A DNA stretch of 61,731 bases, taken from contig MNCI01006175.1 of NCBI GenBank assembly GCA_015680685.1, positions 360,873-422,603 of the forward strand, read 5' to 3'. The position numbers were made by a program, and so were the translations under genes. Positions 23,393-34,859 of this stretch are shown piece by piece (the stretch's first letter is position 1; every line of letters starts with the position of its first letter). Origin of the DNA: Gnetum montanum (taxonomy: Eukaryota; Streptophyta; Gnetopsida; Gnetales; Gnetaceae). The notes under the pieces are model-generated. The model was given only the letters and a program-made list of their open reading frames with translations. It had not been told where the DNA came from and ran no database searches.

Positions 23393-25283
23393 TACCCCCA
23401 TGACTAAATGAAATCTCATCCTCAAGTTTCTTACAAAATATTGTAAAGGTATGGGATTATTGATTGAATGACCATTGACGATGGAATGGGGTGACAGACT
23501 CAACATGCCCAATGAATGAATCAACAATACAATACATGACAACATTAGTGTTCATGACCACTGAGGTGAACACTGTACATAAATGACATCTAGCCTTTAT
23601 TTGGTAGCTAGAAGAGAAGGAGAGAGAAAAAAGAATAAGGCATGTTGCTGCTGATGCCAAGATTGCGCCTTCCATTATTTATCCATATCCATGCCACCAA
23701 TCTTGCTCCTTTCGTAAATGCTCCAATTCCGGTCCATCCTGAGTGTTTCCTCTAGGCCCAGTCCATTGTTGTATGATTGTCATTTGCACACACAACATAG
23801 TCACAAATGAAAGAGGGTAGATAAATCACAATGCAGTTGATACCTTGCCTCGATGTAAAGTGCATTGGATGAGTTGTGGTTATGGAAAATATTGATTCTA
23901 GAGATTTAACACTGGTGACTACCTAAGGTGTAGGGGTTAGGAAAAATTGAAAAAATTGTACTAGGGCCCCCATAACTAAGAGCAAACCTCTGGTAGTGAT
24001 AGGATGGAAAAGGATAAGGAATAAGAAAGATGGAGAAAAAGCAACAATGATAACACCAATAAAATAGATTTCATGGATGGCGATGAAACAAAAAATTGTT
24101 GATTGCAAGAAATGTTTAAGGAAAAGAAGTTAACAAATGCACCACAAAGGAATGCCAATGGGTCCTCCCCAAAGTAGGCTCATGCCCTTGATGCCCTGAT
24201 AGACCCACAAACCAAAGAGTCCGTAGGCTCTAGGAATGTCATTTGGAAGCAAGAGTTAAAAACTTACCCACAAGAAATTACCAAGGAAAAACAATGCATT
24301 AACCAGGATACAGACTAATGATAAAATTGGCAATGAGGTAAAAAATGGAAAAGAAAGGTGGAGAGGAGAGAATGAAATGGAAACCCAAGAACAAGGTTGT
24401 GTAAAGTCCCTTGTGTGTGTTTTATGGTTAATGTGACTGAGTAGAACTCATTCCAAATCTAGGCTCAACAAACCACATTCAATGACCTTGCATCAACATA
24501 TTTGACCAACCTATCCTCTTGAAGCAACAAGAATGCCTCGACAAAAAGTCACCACAATTTCGAGGATAGCAAGATGAAGAATCAGGAAGTGAGAAAGGGC
24601 CTTAGTTAGAGGAAACCTTCAGGCATGGGTAACATGTCTTTCCAGTCCCATAACCAGTGCATCTAGCCCAAGTTCATTATTGTGTCTAAGGGGTATGCTT
24701 TGAATTCTCATTTTTTTTGTGTTTTCTTCATGAGAACCACACCATGCGAAGATTTATTTTTATGTACTTAACTTCCAAAGATTTGATGAATGGTCAAAAT
24801 GATGGAAAACACAAGGAAAAAGCATCCAAGAACTCAAGAGAATAGCCAGCACAAATGCATCGAATCCCCTTGAAGTCACACCCTTGTCATCCTTTGAGTC
24901 TTTCCTTAGTTTGAGAAATACCCAGCCACTAATTTGTTAAAAATTTTATTAGAGAAAGGGACTGTACAGTTCCAAGCCAAGGAAGACCATAGGATTTTAT
25001 GGATGCATGAACAACATGGACTCATTGCCTGTTTAATCAAAAGGACCATACCTTAATATCAACATCATATTTCAAAGGTAAAATCCAAACATTAGTAATC
25101 AATATGGTATTATTCATGCCCCCATCATGAACACTTATTGGGTGATGAAAAAAATAAAGTAATCATAGAAAGAAATGGTAAAAATATGAACAATGGTGTA
25201 AAACAAAAACAAGAAAGGTTAAAGAAATGTGCAGAAAAAATGTGTAAAACAAAAATTTAGAAAGAACTGAGGGCCTTCAATAG
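23393..25283 (-). other. Gene-free 3' region of element 2
   Basis: About 1.9 kb between integrase and the purine tract, similar throughout to 4289-6329 of element 1. The only suggestive reading is a 72-codon minus-strand ORF at 23457-23675 starting MEGAILASAATCLILFSLSF, which has a signal-peptide-like hydrophobic start; element 1 has a matching broken start. No function can be assigned. Confidence 0.5.
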
Positions 25284-26560
25284 TTAACAGAGGTGGCCAT
25301 CTTCCCCATGACTGAGTTCGAAGAAGGAGATCCAAAATAATGAGCAAGGTTGCCCACCTATAGAGGTAGCATATGTTCTGGCTATCCTAAAATCATGGAA
25401 AGGTTTTTTTTGTTGCATGTTGACTAACAGTCTCTTATCTAGCCTCTCAAGTTTATATATGGTCATGGCCCCTGAAGGAAAAGTTGCATAGATAATGTAA
25501 GGTCCTTTCGACAATGTTTGAAATTTGGTACGTTGTGACACATGTGTGGGGTTCTAGTAGAGAACCTTATCTCCTGGCTGATACTTAAATTTCCTAATTT
25601 TCAAGTCATGACATTATTTATAAAATGCCTTGTGTAATTCATTAGATGATAAGGCAGCTAGTTGATTCTCATCTATCAAGTTAAGAGTCATCAACCTTTT
25701 TTTTTTTATGCTAGATCAAGGTCAAGGTTGAGGTCACATGCCATAAAAAGTGTACAGAGCTCAGTTTGGATAGGGAGCATTGGAATTTTTCCATACACTA
25801 ACTTGTAGGGAGAGTAGCCTATAGGGAGTTTCCATGTGGAGTGGTATGCCCAAAGAGCATCGTTCAATTTAGTGCTCCAGTCTCACCTATACTTACTAAT
25901 GGTTTTGGTCAGTATCTTAGTAATCTCCTTGTTGGTGACCTCAGCTTAACCATTTTCTTAGGGGTGGTATGGTGTAGTTAATTTATGCTCAACGCCTAAG
26001 CATTGCATTAACTTTCGAAAAGTTGCATCTGTGAAGTGTGTACCATTGTCTAAGATAAGTGCATGCAACACACCAAACCTATTGACAACTTGTTGAAAAA
26101 ATCATGCAACTATAGATGATGTGCAATCTTTAATGACAGCTACTTTAGCCTAGTTTGTTAAGTAGTCTATGACAACTATGATGTAAGCTTTTCCATTGGA
26201 CATTGATGTAATGGGTCCCATGAAATCAATTCCCCAAATGTCGAAGGGTTCTAATGGTTGAATCCATTGTTGTGGACCCTCCATTCTAGCAGTCATTCCC
26301 CCATCACATTGACAGCGCTCACAAGATTGGACGAATTGATGGGTGTCCCGGAACAAGGTAGGCCAATAATACCCTACAAGAAAGATCTTGATGGTCATTC
26401 ATATCCTAGCATAATGACCCCCACAAGGGCCCTCATAAGTGTCTTGGAGAACTTTCAGTTGATCTCTATCAAGAACACACCATCAAACCAAGCCATCGGG
26501 ACATACTTTGTAAAGTTTTCCATTGATCTCCATAAAGTACTTAGCTCTATGAAGAAACTG
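25284..26560 (-). pseudogene. pol: Integrase domain, element 2
   Basis: The zinc-binding region is at 26300-26470 on the minus strand. The His of the family's AHEG is Tyr (DTYEGPCGGHY), then CERCQCDGG. The catalytic core starts WGIDFMGPITSMSNGKAY with the first Asp kept (ORF 26150-26398). The C-terminal strand GPYIIYATFPSGAMTIYKLE is in 25284-25541. A stop precedes MTIKIF and further stops break the core between 25541 and 26150. Confidence 0.85.
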
Positions 26561-26650
26561 TTGTTTCTTCTTAAGGTCTAGCTCTTGTGGTGTTTGTTGG
26601 GTAAAGAGATAGGTAAAAATTCTATTATACCAGTTTGTCTCTATGGGTGA

Positions 26651-27400
26651 TTAGTTATTCACTACACTAGCAAACAGGAATTCATTAGGAAAATGATCGG
26701 ACATTGGATACTCATCCTCTTTGTTGTCCCAATGCAACCGAGATAAATTATCGGCAACTACATTCTCGATGCCCTTGCTATCGATCATTGTTAAATCAAA
26801 CTCTTGTAAGATTACAAGCCATCGTATAATACAGGGGCTTACCATTGGCTTATTCATGAGGAACCAAATTGCACTATGATCTATGTGTATTAATACTTTG
26901 TATCCTAATACATAGTGTCTAAATGTTTCTAGTGCAAACACTACAACCGTTAATTCTTTTTCTATAGTAGTGTAGTTAAGTTGTGCACTAGTGATACTTT
27001 TACTTACACAGTGGATGTAATAAGGACATTTTTGGTCATCTAACTGTGTAAGTACGGCTCCTAAGGCATAGTTGGATGCGTCAGTCATGACATGGAATGG
27101 TTTGGACCAATTAGGAGCTTGTAGAATGGGTGTTTCTACCAACTTTTGTTTCAGAGTTTGGAAAGCTAGTTCACATTTCTTGGTCCACTCGAAGGGTACA
27201 TCCTTTTTCGTTAACTCTACCAATGGTTTGGCAATCTTTGAAAATTTCTTTATGAATCTCCTATAGTAGCCAGTGTGTCCAAGGAATGACCAAATATCTT
27301 TGATAGTTTCTGGTTGATGGGTCATTTCTTGAATGAATTTGATTTTCTCAGGGTCTACCTCTATCCCTGTACATGAGATTTTATGCCCAAGTACTATGCC
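26651..27400 (-). pseudogene. pol: RNase H domain, element 2
   Basis: The longest intact pol piece of this element is 224 codons at 26651-27325. It begins with the RT connection (IWSFLGHTGYYRRFI, PFEWTKKCELAF), followed by RNase H: MTDASNYALGAVLTQ (first Asp), TTIEKELTVVVFALE (Glu), HIDHSAIWFL (Asp) and NVVADNLSRL (last Asp). All four acidic positions expected of a Ty3-type RNase H are present. A stop at 27326 separates it from RT. Confidence 0.9.
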
Positions 27401-27990
27401 TTCTTAGACCATCAAATGGCTCTTTTTCTAGTTGATCCTTAAATTAGTTTCTACACATCTTATCAGTACTTGCTCTAACCGGTCCAAGGCTTGATCAAAG
27501 CTTGCTCCATAAGTAGAGAAGTCATTCATAAAGACTTCCACACCCTTTCCTATTTGCTGCTGGAATATGCTTAGAACTAAGCATTGAAACGTTGTAGGGG
27601 CATTGCACAAGCCAAACGGCATTTGTTTGTATACAAACGTTCCCCAAGGATTGGTGAACGTAGTTTTAGCTTGGTCTTCTGGGGTTATTTGTATTTGGTT
27701 GTATCTACTATATCCATCTAGAAAACTATAATAGTGATGCCCTACGATTGTGTCTAAGACTTGGTCAACAAATGGTAATGAAAAGTGATCCTTGAATGTT
27801 TCCATGTTTAGTAGCCTAAAATCTATGCACACCCTCCATTTGCCTCCCTTTTTAGGCATGATTACTAAGGGGCTAACCCATTCGCTATCAGTAATGGGAT
27901 ATATGAACCCAACCTTTAGAAGTTGTTTGATTTCTTCTTTTACTACTTACTTCATCTTTGGGTTCAATTGCCTCTGTGGTTATTCTTGAG
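27401..27990 (-). pseudogene. pol: Reverse transcriptase, element 2 (FMND active site)
   Basis: ORF 27428-27859 covers fingers and palm: PKKGGKWRVCIDFRLLN, DHFSLPFVDQ, YYSFLDGYSRYNQI (first Asp present), TFTNPWGTFVYKQMPFGLCNAP and VFMNDF at 27521-27532, where the lineage has FMDD. The first Asp of the catalytic pair is Asn (GAT to AAT). Upstream, the QLNPKMK-like entry is broken. Confidence 0.9.
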
Positions 27991-28540
27991 GCCTCATAAA
28001 GGAGTCAGTGTAAATCCTATGCTGGCATATCCTAGGATCTATTCAAGTTAATTTCAGATATGACTAGGTGAAGGATTTTGACCACTTATTTATTACCTTT
28101 AGTAGACTCTCTTTTTTTTGCGGAGCAAGTCTTGCATTGATGATTATTGGTTTTCCATTCTTAAGGAACGTGTACTCCATACTAGTGGGAAATGGTTTTA
28201 GCTCTAGGGGCTCCTGTTTAAATTTCTTAGGAATTTCCAACTTCCCCTAGTTGATGTTTTTGACGTTAGGACTTGGAAGTTGGTGGAGGACTTACTCTAA
28301 TGCATCTATGCTATCTATGTAAGCACAAGTCAAACCCTCAATTGGTTCCATGCATATAAGTGAGCTGCTTTCTTAATCAGCTGTTAGCCACTGGGTGTCT
28401 TCTTGTTGTGTGGTTACTACATACAAGCACCTTTGTATATTGATCACTTGTGCACACTGATTGCATGCAGGCAATGTTAAACTTTGCACAACCCATGATT
28501 TTTTCACGCAATTACACCCTGTGTCACTATATGCGATGCA

Positions 28541-29137
28541 TTAAACTTTCTTCTTCTCGATCTTTCTGAAAGTATTTTCCCTAGATATTTCTAGGGAAAG
28601 ATCATGGATTTTTAGGCACGCATCAATAGTGCTTAGCCATGCCCTTTCCATTATGATTGGGAAATCCCCCTTACTATCATTTACTTGAATCACTAGGAAG
28701 TCAGCTAGATACGACCATCCACAAATAGTGGTAACAATGTCCTCCACTAATCCCAAGGGAATAGTGATGGACTAGTCGGCCAACTCTAAACGAATGTTGC
28801 TCTTTTTTAATGGAGGCAAGTTTCAGGCCTTATACATTTCTTGGGATATTAGGTTGACATTAAAACCTAAGTCCAAAAGAGCTTTGCATGGCTCATTCCC
28901 AGCAATTTGTAGATATATCAGGGGACTCCTAGGATTAGAGAATTTTCTGGAAAGTTGGCCATCTTTGATCCAATCGGTAATGACATGTGTTAACATGATC
29001 GTATGTGTTGAATGTGGTGTTAGGTTCGAAGAGGACTCTAAAGCTTTATTTGATATGAAGACATCCAAAGACTCAGCCACTTGTGATTGCAAAGGCTTGG
29101 TTGGACTATTGGTTTTGAAGAAAAGTCTTTTCTTCAT
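28541..29137 (-). pseudogene. pol: Aspartic protease region, element 2
   Basis: The first half (28823-29137) has ALLDLGFNVNLISQEMY, the Athila-type Asp-Leu-Gly active site with Asp and Gly kept. The second half (28541-28756) has GLVEDIVTTICGWSY and PIIMERAWLSTIDA, where Gly of PIIMGR is Glu. The halves are separated by a frame break and stop around 28757-28822. It precedes RT with a degenerate linker at 28000-28540. Confidence 0.85.
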
Positions 29138-30700
29138 ACGGTTGTCAAAACCAATAGTAGGTTGAGGATTAACAGCCCTTGTGGCATTGCATTGTTGTGG
29201 CTAAGTAGGAAGTTCACCTTTCATTGCTAGAGCAAGTGGTAATGGAGCTATTGGTGGGAGAGATGCAGCTGGATTTGAAGGATGGTACACTTGTGGAATA
29301 TCTCCCCTAGGAGAGGGAGTCCTATATTACTCGCAGGCTTGGTAGTGATGTTGAGGAGTAACGTGACCAATAGAGTCACATGGAGAGATTGGATGTTGCA
29401 CGTAATATCCATATGGGTTAGGTTGCTGGTAAGGATATTGTTGCCTTGGTGGTGGCATTCCCCATGATTATGGGTGTTGCCACTATTGATGTTTCTCAAT
29501 CGGTTGTGGTGGAGCTCCACTTGGATAATACGTTAAAGGTTGGTGGAACTGCCTTGGGTTACCTTGGGGATATGGTAACCGTCGGGATGTTTTCCGTTTG
29601 TTTAATTGTGGATTAAGTGCATACACCCTAGACTCCTGAAAATGTGAGATTACAAGGCAATATCCCTTAGGATGGTCATATTGACATATCTCACATCCAC
29701 TATCATCGTCTATATCTAAGTCCACAACCTCTTCAATAATAGCAACTTTGCCCTTACCCTTATTACGTGCATTTTCCACTTCTCTCTTTTTTCTTTTGTC
29801 ATAATCACTACCTCACTCTCTAGACTCCTCTACTACTTTGAGAATAGTTTGAAACCTACTATCCAGGGAGCCCCACATTTGGTCTACCTTTGCTAATACT
29901 TTTGACATTAATTTTTGGATAGGTAAGGTTTTCCTATTCACCATCTCTTCGAGTGGTGACTCTTCCTCATCCTCACAAAATCTTACTCCCTTCTTCTGGA
30001 GGGAAGGATCTCAATTATATTCTTCCACACACTCTCTCTTTTGTAGCTCACCTTCTTCCTTAGCAACTTTCTCCAGTAGTCTATGAATTTGATGGGACCT
30101 AAGCTCAGATAGTCTTCCTTGGGCATAAGTCTCAAGGGTTCTTCTCGTTTCATGCCTAAGCCCATCTACGAGATGGTGTAGCTAATCCTGCTATGAATAA
30201 CCATGGCTAGGACAATGATGTAATAGTGCATAATAGCAGTCCATGGCAACATCCAAGGTCATGACTTTTTTGTTTCCATCGTTAGATTTTCTTTCATAGG
30301 TTAGACACCTAGGAGTATATTTGGTACTTATCATTGAACAATTCTAACATAGTACTCCACCTATAAATGGATTCTAGTTCTAAGGACTGATACCAGCTTT
30401 CAGCTTCTTTTACTAGTGTCTGTGGGAACAACTTAAGTTTTTGCCACTCATTCTCTATGTTTTGCAAGGCACACACATCATGAAATTCTTGTAAGTGATT
30501 TTGAGGATCAGTGTTATATCCCCCTTCAAATCATGGGATCTTATTCATGTCTAATCTCTTAATCCTACTATCTCTTTGGTGCCTTGTTGGAACTCTCACA
30601 ACCTCAATTATGTCTAGCATGCTTCAAGTAGTAAGTAGGGGTTCATCATGATCTTCTTGTTCATGGCGTCTATGATGCCTACACTATTCCCTAATCTCCC

Positions 30701-30783
30701 TTCTTCTATGTCATGATTCCCTAGAGTGCCCTCGTCCTCTNTCTTCTTCTATGTCATGATTCCCTAGAGTGCCCTCATCCTCT
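30701..30783. repeat. Duplicated 40-mer around a single N (assembly artefact)
   Basis: 30701-30740 and 30744-30783 differ by one base (CTCGTCC/CTCATCC) and are separated by N and a few bases. Element 1 has only one such copy, so this is most likely two contig ends abutted without merging their overlap. Confidence 0.8.
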
Positions 30784-31403
30784 ATCTTAGTTGTTTCATC
30801 TGTGACTTCCACTTTGCTTGTCCTTATCCTCATGATCTTTTTCTCTATGGCTACATCCGAACACTAAAGGAGAGGGTGACAGAGATGATGAAGGTGAAGA
30901 AGAAGGAGAATTTCCATCATGATAGTATCTACTACCTTCTCTTCAATGGTCTCTTCCTTGATTGTGATTGCAATCAGAATGCCCACCTTTGTCATGTGTC
31001 CTTGTTCCTTTTTCAAACATTTTGTGTCTATTGGTATCAACACCTAGGTCATGAATAGTAGAATGAAGGTTCTGATAAACAACCCCTTGGCCAAAGTCAA
31101 GGGAAGGAACATCGTTATGTGGGCAACTACCTGAGGAAGGCTCATCACCCTCAATTTCGCTTAAAACATGGGGGGCATCCTTGGACCATTTTTCCCTCAA
31201 GGACTTATGGTGTCTCTCCTATTGCAAATCCCTTTGACATTGCACCTCTGTGAGATGATAGTCTCTCAAATCATAGTCCTAGGAAATTTATTCTGTGTGT
31301 AAGTGTTGCATGCCTATTCTTATAAGAGCATGAAGAAGCATGCTTGGGATTGAACGGTCAGGAGGTAACACTATGTTACCTTCCAAGTCACACCAACGTA
31401 GTT

Positions 31404-31546
31404 ATTTGTCTTGATGGAGAATAAAGGTGAAGTTAGGTACATATTCATCAAGATGAATATATACCACATGAAACNATTTGTCTTGATGGAGAATAAAGGT
31501 GAAGTTAGGTACATATTCATCAAGATGAATATATACCACATGAAAC
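31404..31546. repeat. Duplicated 71-mer around a single N (assembly artefact)
   Basis: 31404-31474 and 31476-31546 are identical as far as I can read, with one N at 31475 between them. It puts an X and a false repeat into the gag translation. Confidence 0.9.
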
Positions 31547-31760
31547 TATTGAGGGATTGACAGATCAACATCATGTGTATCATGTCGTCAATTGCTCCTT
31601 GTGTTAGTCCTAGACAGTGAAGTGCTTTTGTGCGAGGAAGAAGACATCTTATCTTGTTCAGTGTGTAATGTACTATTATCTTTTCCTTAACCAATCCTAA
31701 GGGTTCATTCCAATGATGTGAATGATTTCCTAAGTTCTACTTAGTGCAAAAATAACTAAT

Positions 31761-31778
31761 TCCCCAGCAATGGTGCCA
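31761..31778 (-). other. Primer-binding site, element 2
   Basis: The minus strand reads TGGCACCATTGCTGGGGA one base from the 5' LTR. It differs from the tRNA-Asp-type site TGGCGCCGTTGCCGGGGA at three positions, each a transition, two of them in CpG. Confidence 0.85.
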
Positions 31779-31779
31779 A

Positions 31780-32614
31780 TGATGAGTGGCAAGGTACCCC
31801 TATGCTCAACCATACGAATACGAGCATTTCACGCATGATTTAGTCAAATTCCAAGGACTAAGTGCCTATGTGCCTTTGTGGAATAATAATAGATTGGTTA
31901 ATCATTGTCTTCCCAAACTTACTTGTATGTCACGGTCGTATGGTTAAGTAAGCTTGAGGCATATGATTTTTATAGCTTTTATGTGTTTTATACCCTATGC
32001 TAGTAAGGAGGGGGAGAGAGATAACTACGTAACTAATCTGATTTAACTACTTATAACTATGTTCCAATTACTCCTAACACTAGTATCCATTCCCACTTGC
32101 CATACACATCCTGAACCAGTGCAATGCTACTAGGATTACCAAACGCTAATTGTCATTGGGTTACCAAGCGCTACACGCATGCTCAAAGTAGTCATACTGA
32201 GTGTATTTAACTAAGAGAGTTGTAGGGTGAGAGAAATCATTAATCAACTAGGAAAGAATTAAATAATAATTAATGCTAATTAATCTATTCTAAATGTTGC
32301 AAGGTTTATCATAAAGTTTGTCTTTATTATCGTACAAAAAGTGTGCTCAGGTACACAATGCTTAAATAAAGATCCATTCACTCTATGACTCCTACTACGG
32401 GCACGCAGAAATAATTCTGACTCTAGAAGGAAAAAATGTCAAGAGTTCAGCTAAGGGACTAACTGTCTAATGTGAAAACCAAGGGTGCCACCTCTTATTT
32501 ATAGGTGAGCAGACAGGCCTCGATATCTGGTATCCGACATCGCATGGTTGGATTTGATATCGCGAATCCAATATCACGGATGTGATATCGTAGTCCCAAT
32601 ATCATGGTTCATCA
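31780..32614 (-). repeat. 5' LTR of element 2 (module B)
   Basis: 835 bases, TGATGAGTGGCAAGG to GGTTCATCA. The minus-strand TATA box is at 32495-32503 (TATAAATAA). The U3 end (32518-32605) has repeated GATATC-containing motifs (CGATATC, GATATCGCG, GATATCG, ATATCACGG). It is flanked by CTTCT on the right. Confidence 0.93.
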
Positions 32615-32685
32615 CTTCTAAACTGTAACATGGCCATTTAGAATAAGTAGAGTAAGAGTTTCCAAAGTGTACATTAGAATCAACA
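32615..32685 (-). repeat. Remaining piece of the inverted TGTTGGTTC LTR
   Basis: Continues the LTR cut at 22556. Its reverse complement starts TGTTGATTCTAATGTACAC at 32685 and matches the start of the copies at 17266 and 19655. Confidence 0.85.
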
Positions 32686-32699
32686 ATCTTTACATAAGC

Positions 32700-32835
32700 A
32701 TGCAATTTTAATCATTCCTAAATGGACTATATATCTTGATTTGAAAATTCTAAGTCATGGATTTGATTCAAGTGGGAAATGTTGAATTATAAAGTTTTAA
32801 TTGGACTATATATCTTGGGGTGTACCTATATTACA
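32700..32835 (+). repeat. Truncated SINE-like copy
   Basis: From CTTGATTTGAAAATTCTAAG through GGATTTGATTC (box-B-like) to ATATCTTGGGGTGTACCTAT it follows the SINE at 47110-47268 at roughly 80 percent by eye. The box-A part is missing or replaced. Confidence 0.6.
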
Positions 32836-33894
32836 GATTTTTTAGAGTTCCAACATCTCTCTAGTCATTTGTACATAGACTCTAGATTCTAATATTTATT
32901 TTGAAGAATATTGTAAAGTTTCATGTTTTGTCAAGTTATTTAATCTTCTATTAATTTTTCAGGAAGTTGAGTAGCAACTTGTTAGTCTTTTTAGTCCCAT
33001 TAAGCATATAGAATCTATTTCTACATCATTCAGTTTTCATAGATTTTTTTTATTGAAATCAATCTTCTTAATTGTAAAAGGGAATAGTGTTACAAACAGG
33101 TTGAAAAACTTATATTCAACTAATTATATATATATTATCTTCCTAATTCTTTCAACTTTTACCATAATGAAGGACATATTTTTAATTTTCATATATATAT
33201 TTTTTCTAAAAAACTGTGAAGAAAAAAACATATTGAAGTTGAAGATAGAAAAAATAATCTAAAGTTAAAGATATAAAAAATCAAGTTAATGTCAACAATA
33301 AGAATGATCAAATGGAAATAAAGAATCTAGACATGACAAAAGCTTTTGTGAATAGTTTTTCTTATACTAAAAAAAGTATTAATCAATCTAAATAGATATC
33401 TTGTACGACAAAGTTTTGTTTGTTTAACAAGAATATTATTAACTCAAGACTAAAACTAGTATTAATAAGAAGGTTATAACTAATCATAAAGATTCTTGAC
33501 ATAAGATTAACATTAAGCAATGAGGTGAATGTTATTTAGAAGTTATGAAACCATTTTCTCATGAATCTTACTTTGATACAAATATTAATATTAAGTTGCT
33601 GCCCTCTATCTCAAATTCTTTTGCTATTTTAAGTTCAAATATGAATGTTGAAAAGGATGTAAATGTTGTTAGGGTTGGGACTTGTAAGGTTGTACACCTA
33701 ATTAGACATTCGACATTTGAGCGGTTCTACAAATGTAATAAATACCAAAGGGTCTATGAACATTAGACAATAAGCTAACTACTTGAGCCATCTATCATTG
33801 GCATTTTGGACATTGAATAGTTTCCATACAATTTGAAAACTAAAAATTATGGCTTAAGTGATTAGTGACCCTCTAAGTAGCATCTAAAACCCCT
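32836..33894. other. No gene recognised
   Basis: Very AT-rich sequence between the SINE-like copy and the pararetrovirus block. The 73-codon frame at 33545-33766 resembles nothing I know. A 30-base inverted repeat lies at 33859-33888 (see separate entry). Confidence 0.5.
33859..33888 (+). repeat. Left arm of 30-bp inverted repeat bounding the pararetrovirus block
   Basis: TGATTAGTGACCCTCTAAG and the following bases to CATCTAAA match the reverse complement of 46777-46806 at 28 of 30 positions. It lies 6 bases outside the start of viral sequence. Confidence 0.8.
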
Positions 33895-33896
33895 CT

Positions 33897-34518
33897 AAGG
33901 CATATGGTGTTATACAAGTTGATATAAAAACAAATGGATCTATTGACAATGTTTTTCACTGACATTGTGCACATGGTAAGATAGGAGCTACAACAGGCAT
34001 GTTATTATATCTCTCTCACCAAGTTAATGCCATCTGCTGATGTGTGTGCTCATTTGGATGGAGTCGATGTGTTCAGTCTTGCACCAAGACTGCCTCGTAG
34101 AAGTCATAAATGAAGTATTCTAAGAAGAAGAGGGTTTAGACATTTTCCATCTATGTCTTGAAGACAAAGAATGCCAATGTTTCAGAAGTTCCCATGACAA
34201 AGGAGAATGTTTGTCAAGAGAAGAAAAGGTTTAGTTAACAAGAAAGCAATCTATTACTACAATTGTAAAGAAACTGGACATTATTTGTATGAATGTCCCA
34301 GAAAGAAAGCCAATCCAAAAATCAAAGCTTTCTTTGATGTTTATCAAGAAGATTGGAAATTTTTTGATGATCCTGATGAAGAGGAAGAAGAAAAAATCTA
34401 TCAAGTTAATTTGTTGTCTAAGGAAGATCCAAGTGAAGAGTCTGGAGAAAGTGAAGATGAGTCTCAAGAGGAATACGAGAAAAAAAAAGCCCTGGATTTA
34501 GATGGCAAGATCAGCTAA
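33897..34518 (+). pseudogene. Pararetrovirus coat protein, C-terminal part with zinc knuckle
   Basis: After a broken stretch the frame 34207-34518 shows a basic start (MFVKRRKGLVNKK), then YYNCKETGHYLYEC, a Cys-x2-Cys-x4-His-x4-Cys knuckle whose first Cys is Tyr, then an acidic tail rich in Glu, Asp and Ser. The same order, knuckle before an acidic tail upstream of protease, is usual for caulimovirid coat domains. The minus copy (42285-42560) has the same Tyr, so the change predates the two copies or was in the virus. Confidence 0.75.
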
Positions 34519-34859
34519 AGAATCAAAAATAGCCTAGATGCAAGATTTCACTCAAAAAGCATATGTAGAATTACTACAATTTATGGAGGACACATCTAAT
34601 GCACATATCAAGGAAGACAACATCAACAACTACATCAATGATTTTTCTAACAATTCTTTTATTTTGTAGAAATCAGCTGATGATGAAGCTAGTTGTTCCA
34701 CCCTAAAATGTAACGAGACATTTCCTAGAGGTTTCTTAGAAACTAAACCTCCATCTTCTTTTGAAGAACCAGTTCCAACCAAGGTAACTGCTAAGGTACC
34801 TCTCAAGTTTCTCATAACCCCTTATGAGAAAATATTTCCAGTGTAGAAAGAATGGTTTG

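Larger units (their letters stand above)
29483..31648 (-). pseudogene. gag: gag region, element 2
   Basis: Start codon at 31646-31648 (MSSSSHKSTSLSRT), the same place relative to the LTR as in element 1, followed by VYIHLDEY. Two single-N junctions with duplicated flanks (30741, 31475) disturb the frame artificially. The C-terminal piece (29483-29779) has the basic GKGKV run and CEICQYDHPKGYC, a Cys-x2-Cys-x3-His-x4-Cys knuckle, then a Pro/Gln-rich tail. The acidic/basic middle (29983-30165 and 30943-31200) is partly open. Confidence 0.8.
22557..32614 (-). mobile_element. Full-length Athila-like Ty3/gypsy retrotransposon, element 2
   Basis: 10,058 bases with both LTRs, CTTCT target duplications, purine tract, primer-binding site, and gag, protease, RT, RNase H and integrase in minus-strand order. 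In the first 190 or so bases of the two LTRs I count about 16 differences, all transitions, so the insertion is not recent. It is dead: RT FMND, stops in most domains, a lost zinc His in integrase. It inserted into the inverted LTR copy that spans 21946-22556 and 32615-32685. Confidence 0.95.

Noticed and set aside
33053-33766. Small frames 33053-33262 and 33545-33766
   Set aside because: AT-rich chance frames with no similarity that I can recognise.
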